A stretch of DNA of 64,000 nucleotides from Thozetella sp. PMI_491 (taxonomy: Eukaryota > Ascomycota > Sordariomycetes > Chaetosphaeriales > Chaetosphaeriaceae): contig MU270062.1 of assembly GCA_021432635.1 (NCBI GenBank), positions 186,001-250,000 of the forward strand. Direction: 5' to 3'. Under the pieces are notes generated by a model. The model searched no databases. It saw only the letters and a list, made by a program, of their open reading frames with translations, and was not told the origin of the DNA. A program made the translations under genes and the position numbers. Below, piece by piece: positions 56,615 to 64,000 of this stretch (positions are counted from its first letter, which is position 1; each line of letters begins with the position of its first letter).

Positions 56615-57514
56615 GGCTGAGGGTGAGAGGTTGCAATCCCTAAGTGCGCGCGAGGCAGTCCGGTAGGGGCGCAAGGCGCAAGTGAAGAACAAGGAGAGCA
56701 GAGGTCGAGCTGCAGAAGAGCTCCAGGATGCTAGCAGAACGGGCAGGAGCTAACAGCTACGGAAACGGGCTTGGATGAATCACGGCTAAAGTCCGGAGTA
56801 AGCACCTTGACGGAGGGGAATGTCCCCACTTGGTCTCCCCACCAGTACAAACCCTAACCCTGGCGTGCCCTCCATGGTTCACCATGGGGAGGACTTGCAA
56901 GACCAAGGAAGACGGTATAGTTGGTTATCTTGTCTAGAAGCAGGTTTGATGTTGTCTAGACATATGTTTATTTTATTTTATTTTGTGAAACGACATCTTG
57001 TATCCTAGTGGACGGTGTGCATTCCTCTGAACCTCTTTGGTCTTTCCCAGAAACCAGATATCGAATGTGTAATGCAGTGCTGGAGTCAAAATTGTGATGA
57101 TCTCACAGGTTCACCAGTTTGTTCGCTTTCTGTCAAAACTTCCCTATCTTCCTTGGTCTCTGACGCATTATCGCCGTATCTTTTGCCTAGGTTATGTGCG
57201 TGGCCGATTCACAAAGCACAGCACAGAAGGCAGCAAGTCCAAGTCACTTACCCTACTCCAATCAGTAGCCCGAAATCGGTTGTCTCCAAGCCCCAGTCCC
57301 TCGCCTTTCTCCCTAACAAACCCTCATTCCACTTTACCAAGTAAACAAACCCCTTTTACCCGACCTGCCCTGGCCACTTCGAGCGTCTTCTACTTGGTGT
57401 TTCTTGGACACCCTGTTTAGACCCTAGCTCTCCTCGGACTCTGATTGCTATTCCTGCCCAGTTGGTTCGCGAAATCGTGACTTGTCTTTGAGTCATTAAT
57501 CCCTGGAGCCCCTC
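56615..57514. promoter_or_regulatory. Divergent promoter region, RBM5/10-like (-) / molybdopterin synthase (+)
   Basis: A 900-nt gap between divergent start codons. It contains an inverted copy of CAGGGTTAGGG within ACAAACCCTAACCCTGG (about 56847-56863), which also fits the telobox AAACCCTAA. An AT-rich patch (TTTATTTTATTTTATTTTG) lies near 56967-56986. No coding frame is supported. Confidence 0.55.
56852..56862 (-). promoter_or_regulatory. CAGGGTTAGGG element (copy 3, inverted)
   Basis: Exact 11-mer on the minus strand, 238 nt upstream of the RBM5/10-like start codon and in the same orientation as that gene. The extended form AAACCCTAACCC contains two telomere-type repeats. Confidence 0.4.
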
Positions 57515-58246
57515 ATGGAGGCTTATGACACATCGGAGCCCACCGAGGTCCACGAAGGGGACTGCTATGTCGGCCTTACCAGCGCTCATCTCAATGCCCA
57601 AGCTATCATAGACAAAGTTCGAAGCCCCCAGGCCGGCGCAATCGTTCTCTTTGCAGGTTTGCCACCCTCCACCCCGGCCGCTCCTCGGCCTTCTCTCCCT
57701 ACCCTGTCGCCTCTTATCTGGCCATGTTCTCTGACAGGAATAGGAACCACTCGGGACAGCTTTGACGGAAAACCTGTCAAGGAGCTGCAATACTCTTCAT
57801 ACCAACCCCTCGCGCTTCGGTCTATGATGGCCATTGCCAAGGCTGTTCAAGCCAAGCACGGGCTAAAGGGCATAGCCATCATCCACCGACTTGGCGTTGT
57901 GCCTATTGGCGAGGAGAGCATACTGATCGCTGTATCCTCACCGCACCGCCAAGCGGCCTGGAGAGCGGGGGAGGAAACGCTGGAGGAAGTGAAAGCCACG
58001 GTGGAGGTCTGGAAACGAGAGGAGTTCGAGCACGGAGGGGGGGTCTGGAGAGCGAATCGCGACGGCGCAGCAGGCGTCCAAGAGACAGCCCCAGCGCAAG
58101 GCCAGAGCGAGCTCGTATGGCCGCATGATGGCGATGACGCCGAGCAACTAGGGACTACAGAAGAGGGCTTGGAGCCCATGGGTCCGGTCATCCGGGCGCG
58201 GAGGCCCGGTGAGTCTGGACACGGACCGGTGGTTCACCCGTCCTAA
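57515..58246 (+). CDS. cnxH: Molybdopterin synthase catalytic (large) subunit, MoaE/MOCS2B family
   Basis: Converts precursor Z (cyclic pyranopterin monophosphate) to molybdopterin using sulfur carried on the small subunit, in the cytosol; needed for nitrate reductase and other Mo enzymes. Exons 57515-57656 and 57738-58246 (81-nt intron, acceptor CTGACAG) give 216 aa. The intron falls in the first strand: AGAIVLFAG joins IGTTRDSFDGK, the family signature. Other conserved blocks: LQYSSYQPLALRSM, IAIIHRLGVVPIGEESILIA, and the catalytic region with K133 and K140 in VKATVEVWKREEF, the same 7-residue spacing as K119/K126 of E. coli MoaE. WRANRD follows. The last 60 residues are a polar, probably disordered tail beyond the bacterial length of about 150. 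Calling the gene cnxH follows Aspergillus usage for this subunit. Confidence 0.94.
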   Translation: MEAYDTSEPTEVHEGDCYVGLTSAHLNAQAIIDKVRSPQAGAIVLFAGLPPSTPAAPRPSLPTLSPLIWPCSLTGIGTTRDSFDGKPVKELQYSSYQPLALRSMMAIAKAVQAKHGLKGIAIIHRLGVVPIGEESILIAVSSPHRQAAWRAGEETLEEVKATVEVWKREEFEHGGGVWRANRDGAAGVQETAPAQGQSELVWPHDGDDAEQLGTTEEGLEPMGPVIRARRPGESGHGPVVHPS

Positions 58247-61200
58247 GCGCCTGGGCAGTAATAAAGCTATCCATCCCAAGATTCTTGGTTCCCGTATACC
58301 ATTGGGTTGACAAGACTCCGGCGAGCATCCAGAGATCCACGGCGGATCATCTGCGAACGCGGGCGTCTTCCCTTATCTCACCTGAATGCAGGAGGCCTCT
58401 AGACTTCGCCGTTCGGCCGCGCCGCACACGTCGTCCACAACCCTCGAACGAGTCGTCTTGACCTGACGCCGTGTCTTCTCCGAATCCCCGATGGTGAAGG
58501 GCCGATTTCATTCTAGAAGCTCGCGAGTCCGAGGCCCCGATTGCACAACGCTGCTCGTGACCCGTGACGTCGTGAAGCTGACTCATGGTGGGTTGGCAAT
58601 ATCGGTCCGCTCCACCCGAAGGGAGGCTGCATCTATGCGGTGCTACGGCGTTCTCGCGTCTGAGGCTTTCACGCAGCCTAGCACTATCCTTCTGCGAACG
58701 AGGCACGCCAGCCATCCCAGCGATAGATTGCATGCCTCCTCGTAGCCATTCAAGCTTCACGTCGTGGCACACTCGCGATAACGGTCGATCACGCCGTACC
58801 GTGTTGGCCGTGACGACAAACCCGGGACCAGGGACCACACGGTCCGGGTGATATACGTGGTGCGGATAAGCAATATATATCGGCCAGCCGCGCGGGCTTA
58901 GCAGGGCGAGTATTGCATAACCCCAGGAATGCTGTTCCGTAGCGACGGTAGCATCGCCCAATATATATATATTAGCGAAGGCCAAAGGACTCAATATGTG
59001 CTGCTTCTATTTCGGACGGGCCATCGCGTCGTCGTCGCACCGCAGCCCGAACCGGATCCGGGCGCTCTGCGCGCCGCAGCGACGGCCTAAGGCGGGGGAG
59101 GGGACGTTGCGGCTTAAATGCGGATGGGGTTGAGGTGAGGTGAGATGCCTGCTCGCATACGTGCAGAGGGGAGCGATCGATAGCGCCCAAAGGCGTGGCG
59201 GCACGGCAAAGGCGAAGGCAACCACGGGCGAATTCTACGGCCGTTCTTGGCTCGGCTCACCAGGAGGATCGGTGACGCTAGCAGGCGCTCTGCGTGATGT
59301 ACTACGTAGCAGCAGACAGCGGCCGCCTGCCTCCCCCTCCGATCGACAACAGCCCTGATGCTACTCCGCAAGTCCACTGCTACGTACGTATTAGTATACG
59401 TGCCCCCTTTCCGCGCTGTCCGTCCCTGTCAAGTCCCGGACGCTCGGGTTCGGGATTCCAGATTCTATGGCCCCGCCCGACCACTGACTTTTATCTATGC
59501 CTAGCTGTGCCCAGCTGCGCGGCCTCGCTAGGCTTGCCCCAGTCCGGAGTCGACGAGCAAAGGGATATGAGGCGCCGCCAAATGAGGGCCGGGTTCAGCA
59601 CCCAGGGTCTCTCGCGACCCTCTTGCCCCCTCCGGCAGCCCAGGCTGCTGATCCTTCGCCATCCTAGACCGTTACATCAAAAGACTTGGCATTGACTGGC
59701 GAGCCGGGGAAGTGGAGATTAATGGCGAGCATCCAGCTGAAGGGTTAGGGTTCCCTGCCCCAAAGCTAGGCTAGCAAGCTTTAGGTAGTTTCCATGAGTA
59801 AGAGGCTTCACAAGTCAGAGGCTCACAAGAGTCATCGAGGTCACAGCCAGGGCATATCACGCAATCGCACGAAGCATAATACTCCGTATCATGTAGCATT
59901 CTTTCATTCTTTGTACAAATCTCCCACGGGTGCCAGTCCGGCCATCTCGTGCGAGTTCACGCCGAAATGACCCGCCTGGAGGCGGCGGGACGAGGCCATG
60001 CAGCAGGCCTGGCCTATATCATGCGCTTTTCCGGGCTGAGGACAGGGACCAGGGCCACTCTTATCTCGACCTAATCTGGGTGCCCTTATACTGGGCGAAC
60101 AGCGTTTTAGGGTTCATTGGCTCCCCCTGCCTCCCCAGCAGAAGTACATACAGTACGAGAAGCATAATTACTTTCTAGGAGGCGACAGGACATCGATCCT
60201 ACGTAGCCGATGAGGCTCAACTTGGCATCGGAACCAAGCCAGCCCTCGATCTGCTCTTTGTCCAAGGGCATGAGGGGAGGCGCTACGGTCCTTCGCAATC
60301 ATGCGTGCGCCACAGCCGTCCGGCGCGCTGGCTGGCATCAATCCAGGCCCCTCTGGATTAGATGGGGCCTCAGCGCTGTCCCGCCAGCGAAAGTTTCCGA
60401 AAGTGTACCAGAGTACCGAGTGCAGCCCGGAGAATCTCTGAGTGGACAGAGATAGCTAGTATGGAGGTTGGTGCGCCCCGCCACAAAAAAAAGGGCCCCC
60501 CGGTAGGCACTCGTCTCGACCCTTATCTCTTGGGAATATTAGGAAGGGGGATGGGGGCTAGGGGCCTCTGGTGAGAAGGGGAGGGGAAGGGAGGGGGGCC
60601 GGTCCCGTTGCTTGGCGCCCCGAAGGCCAGTCCGTGACTAGGCCAAATGAGAAAATGAAAAGACCACGATTAAAGAAATTCAGGACCGACTCACAAATGA
60701 TGCCCGTTTCCAAGACTCTGGAATAATCATGCACTGCATCCCCCTCGAGGCAAACTTTCGCCTTTGACATCCGAGTCTGGCGGGACCGCGCATACCAATG
60801 CCACCCACCCTCAATCGGTGCAATGGCCCGGTCGCTGAAAGGGGGCCTGGAGATGGGGGTCATGGCCTGCCAGCCGCGAGATAAGGGATGTGTGGCCCTC
60901 GCTGTGCGACAGACCACGCTAATTGGCTCGGATCTGGGGGGGGGGGTGCTTGCTGGGGGAGGCTTGGAGACTCGCCAGGAGCGTCTTGGATGTCAGTCTT
61001 GGGGTCTTGGGGCGTCTTGGGAGCGCGTCCTGCTCCGGCATGTGCCGACTGCTCATTCGTGAGAAGGCCATGATGCCTGCGCAACGCCGGCCTGGCGTGC
61101 AGGGCAAGGAACTTGGCATTTCCAATCTCGTGGCTTGCGCCGGTACCGCTTCCCGCGGTGCAGCAACAGCAGCAGCCTGGCATCCTTTCGTTATCCCAGG

Positions 61201-62419
61201 CCCCAGCCATGTCGGGGCTGAGAAGCAAGGGGAGTTTGAGTCGGCATGCCGCCAGTCGGGGAAGCAGGCGCCGTGGCACCTGTGCGCCTCGGGCGAAAGA
61301 CGGTCGTACAGGGGGTGGCAAACGGGGGACAGCACGCGGTCCCGTCTGGAAGTGGAACAATTGAGCCAGATAAATATAAATATATACACCAAGCTTGACT
61401 AGGGACATAGTAGCACGAAGAAGAACCACTCCAACATGGTCAATGGGAAGGGAACAGCGGGATGTCTCGCTGCTGCCCTGCCGGCCCTCGTGGGTAGAAT
61501 CAGGGGGGGGGAGAGGGAAGGCCAAGAGCAAACGGGAAGCGTTAGACGATTTGGCTGCTCCACTCGGCGGACGGACAGGCTTGCTGGCTGGCTGGCAATC
61601 GTTGAACCCCCGCTTTTTGCACGCCTTCCCCCTACCCTCCACCCCCGGGACTCGACCCATGGCCCAGCCTTCATCCCAATTTAGGCAGGTGGCCAATTGG
61701 CTGTCTTGAGCGACGGTGGCTGCACCGCTCAATGATGGCAGAAGGGCCCAGCTGCACACCACACGCACACACACGCACTCAACGCACATACCCACCTCGC
61801 AACACCCGCGCGCGCCGGGGGGAAGGGGAGGGGAGGGGGGGTGGTCACCCCGTCGGGCGCTCCCCACCTCTCGCTGAGAGGCCAAAATGGAAAGACGCTC
61901 GCTTGCTAGGGGGGGCAAAGCCGCTATTACCATCCCAGTCTAGCACCATCCGCCATGCAGATAGCGCTGAAAACCCACCCGAGTGCCTACCAGTCCCCTC
62001 CCGGCTCCTCTTCCTCGCCTCTCAAATTCTCCTGACCTGCCGTCGTCCTAATTTCGTCGTCAGCCCAGCCCATTCCCTCTTGCTTTCCCGCTCGTCGTCG
62101 GCGAGGGCACGCGATGCAGCAGTGAATGAGCAGCTACGCGACCGGCGAGAACGCCATGTCTACCGCCCGTGCATATTAATCGCGCCAAGCCTCCCGTTCC
62201 GCCCCAGACATAACGAATTTACCGAACCGGCCTGCTATTTATTGTAGCGCCCACGATCCTCTTTCGCAAGCCCCCCCGACGAGTGGCGTGCTCGACGAGG
62301 AATACGAGGCGCCGCACGAGAAAAAAACAACCAGGGCTCCCAGGAACCAAAATCTCCCTCGAGCAGACACCCCCGTACTCGTGCGCGGAGGGCCGCTCGC
62401 GACTGCGACCACAACCTCT
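58247..62419. other. 4.2 kb gene-free region upstream of the OPT transporter
   Basis: No gene is supported. Contents: an ATATATATATATA run near 58963, an AAGGGTTAGGG at 59740-59750 (one mismatch to the 11-mer), G-rich tracts near 60540-60595 and 60940, GTCTTGG reiterations at about 60979-61025, and CA-rich sequence near 61760-61790. Long open frames (60860-61933 and 58347-58994, both minus) have Pro/Arg/Cys-rich, low-complexity translations without any domain. The long upstream region may hold the regulatory sequence of the nutrient transporter. Confidence 0.5.
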
Positions 62420-64000
62420 ATGATGTTGCGACGCCTAGGCGGCTTCTTTCGTCGCCGCGAGGAAGTGATCCCCGACCTGTGCGCCGACATCTCGATCGAC
62501 TCGACCACCATGGGGAGCACCACAGGAGCCGACGTGCTCGCGTCGCTCAAGCACTTCGAGAAGATGCACCACCTGGACCCGAACCTACCCTTAGAAGAGC
62601 TCATCGAGGTCGAGGCCGCGCTGAACGAATCAAATGCCGAGAAGGGCGTCGAGATCGAGCAGGTTTTGGTGGAGGACAATTCGCCCTATCCTGAGGTGAG
62701 AGCGCACGCACGCACGAAAACCCCTCTCCAATCCAACATGCGCCGGCGTGGGAAAGGAGGGGAAAGCAGAGGACGAGTCCCAAAAGATTTTGTGTTCGGA
62801 CGGGAGAGATGGGATGACACGGCAGGCGCCGAGCCCGACGTCCCGGTATCGCGGGGAACACAGGCTGCGGGACTCGCCCGCCGATGAAGAATGAATGACC
62901 TCGCTAACGAACCATGTCTCGCAGGTGCGCGCATCGGTACGCAATTTCGACGTCGACCTGCCCGCCAACACAATCCGCGCATGGGTCATCGGTCTCTTGC
63001 TGTGCACCGTCGGGTCCGCCATTAATATGCTCTTCTCGCTGCGGAATCCCACCGTCAGCATCACAACCTATGTCATCCAGCTGATTGCCTATCCTATCGG
63101 CCTGGGATGGGACCTGGTCTTCCCCGACCGCGTATGGAATGTGCTTGGGATCAAGTTTAACCTGAAGCCCGGCCCATTCAACTTCAAGGAACACGTTATC
63201 ATTGTGGTGATGTCCAACGTACGCTCCCCCCATGCCCTGTGACCGAGGATGCACATGCTTACACTCTTTCCCTTAGGCTGCATATGGCGGTGGTGCTCTG
63301 TATGCGACTGATGTGATTATTGCGCAGCAGAAGTGGTATACAGACCAGAACTTCGGGTGGGGATGGCAGATCTTGCTGGGCATCTCTACCCTGTGCACCG
63401 GCTATGGCATCGCCGGCCTCGCGCGACGGTTTCTTGTGTGGCCGGCCGCCATGATTTGGCCTTCTTCGCTCGTGAACGCCGCCATGTTCTACACGTTGCA
63501 TGACCATTCGAGGTCCGACCCGTTGCGGACGAACGGCTGGAGCATCGGTCGATATCGATGGTTCCTGATCGTATTCACCGGTGCCTTCGTCTGGTACTGG
63601 GTCCCGGGCTGGCTCTTCAAGGGCCTGTCCTGGTTCTGCTGGATTACTTGGATCTGGCCCGAGAGCGTCGTCGTCAACGAGCTCTTCGGCGGCAAGACGG
63701 GCTATGGATTGCTGCCCATCACCTTCGTGAGTACACCGACCTCCTTCATATTACCCGTAATCTAACCCTCAGTAGGACTGGACCGTCATCTCCGGATACG
63801 CTCTCTCTCCTCTGATCCCCCCATTCCACGCCACGGCCAACGTCCTGGCCGGCGTCATCGTGTTTTTTGTAATCATCTCGATGGGCATCCGCTACACCGG
63901 CTCGTGGTACTCGGACTATCTGCCCGTGTCCAATTACAACGCCTACGACAACACGGGCGCTGTCTACAACGTGACGCGTATCCTAAAGGGAGGCGAGTTC
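62420..64000 (+). CDS. OPT-family oligopeptide transporter (5' part, cut by window end)
   Basis: Proton-coupled importer of small peptides (or glutathione or metal chelates) in the plasma membrane. Visible exons: 62420-62695, 62925-63218, 63277-63726 and 63776 to the window edge; introns of 229, 58 and 49 nt are all phase 0. This gives 415 residues of a protein usually about 750-900 aa long. A cytosolic N-terminal region (MMLRRLGGFFRRREE..., acidic stretch) is followed by VRASVRNFDVDLPANTIRAW, the OPT entry motif, then TM1 with GSAINMLFSLRNPTVS, AYPIGLGWDLVFP, FNFKEHVIIVVMSN, and after the introns AAYGGGALYATDVI and TFDWTVISGYALSPLIPP. Hydrophobic helices alternate regularly. The frame is open back to 62288 without an ATG, so 62420 is the likeliest start; a start in an upstream non-adjacent exon cannot be excluded. 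Substrate not predictable. Confidence 0.92.

Noticed and set aside
58347-58994. 215-codon minus-strand open frame
   Set aside because: No recognisable motif, Arg/Ser/His-rich and irregular, with competing open frames on the plus strand. Treated as chance.
60860-61933. 357-codon minus-strand open frame
   Set aside because: Composition is Pro/Arg/Ser/Cys-rich with repetitive patches (a YIYIY run, a CCCCCC run), no domain and no splice context. Long frames are expected by chance in GC-rich DNA.
1-64000. CRISPR arrays, operons, bacterial ribosome-binding sites, telomere arrays
   Set aside because: The window is fungal nuclear DNA. No spaced repeat array was seen, and TTAGGG units occur only singly or in pairs, not as a telomere tract.

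Overview
The window is nuclear DNA from a filamentous ascomycete (Pezizomycotina, most likely Sordariomycetes). Genes are short-intron eukaryotic genes: most introns are 47 to about 130 nt, with GT-AG ends and CTAAC or CTGAC branch sites. Pyrimidine-rich leaders precede several start codons. Families include Rsm22, a fungal hybrid histidine kinase, a GPI-anchored aspartic protease, a CYP52-type P450 and a highly reducing type I polyketide synthase (HR-PKS). I saw no ribosomal RNA, tRNA, CRISPR array or intact transposon. The exact species cannot be told from sequence alone.

Layout. 1-7.8 kb: no gene I can support. 7.8-10.1 kb: otubain-like deubiquitinase (+). 11.2-12.2 kb: mitochondrial octanoyltransferase LIP2 (-). 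14.9-17.5 kb: mitoribosome assembly factor RSM22 (-). 18.0-18.7 kb: thioredoxin with a membrane tail (-), divergent from a SPOUT-family RNA methyltransferase (+, 19.1-20.3 kb). 22.3-39.6 kb is an accessory, secondary-metabolism-like block: CYP52-like P450 (+), 14-TM MFS exporter (-), then after a 5.6 kb gap an ER-less and MT-less HR-PKS (+). 40.4-42.0 kb: yapsin-like protease (-). 43.9-44.8 kb: ADE1 (+). 45.9-50.2 kb: hybrid histidine kinase (+). 51.3-52.9 kb: SRPBCC-fold protein (+) convergent with a DABB-barrel protein (-). 53.8-56.6 kb: RBM5/10-like splicing factor (-), divergent from molybdopterin synthase large subunit (+, 57.5-58.2 kb). 62.4 kb to the end: 5' half of an OPT oligopeptide transporter (+), cut by the window edge.

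How the genes work together. The housekeeping genes serve separate pathways: lipoylation, mitochondrial translation, purine and molybdenum-cofactor synthesis, ubiquitin editing and splicing. The likeliest functional unit is P450 + MFS + PKS. The PKS would make a chain reduced to alkene but not alkane level. The P450 belongs by motif to the fatty-acid omega-hydroxylase type. The MFS pump is of the DHA2 type often found beside such synthases. No regulator, trans-acting enoyl reductase or releasing enzyme is visible inside the window.

Points most worth checking: the domain make-up of the PKS and its atypical carrier-protein motif, a GC-AG intron in the MFS gene, an apparent 2-nt frameshift in the zinc finger of the RBM5/10-like gene, and an 11-mer CAGGGTTAGGG present exactly three times.

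Exon boundaries were deduced by eye from splice signals, reading-frame continuity and family motifs. For every complete multi-exon gene except the RBM5/10-like one, the exon lengths sum to a multiple of three.
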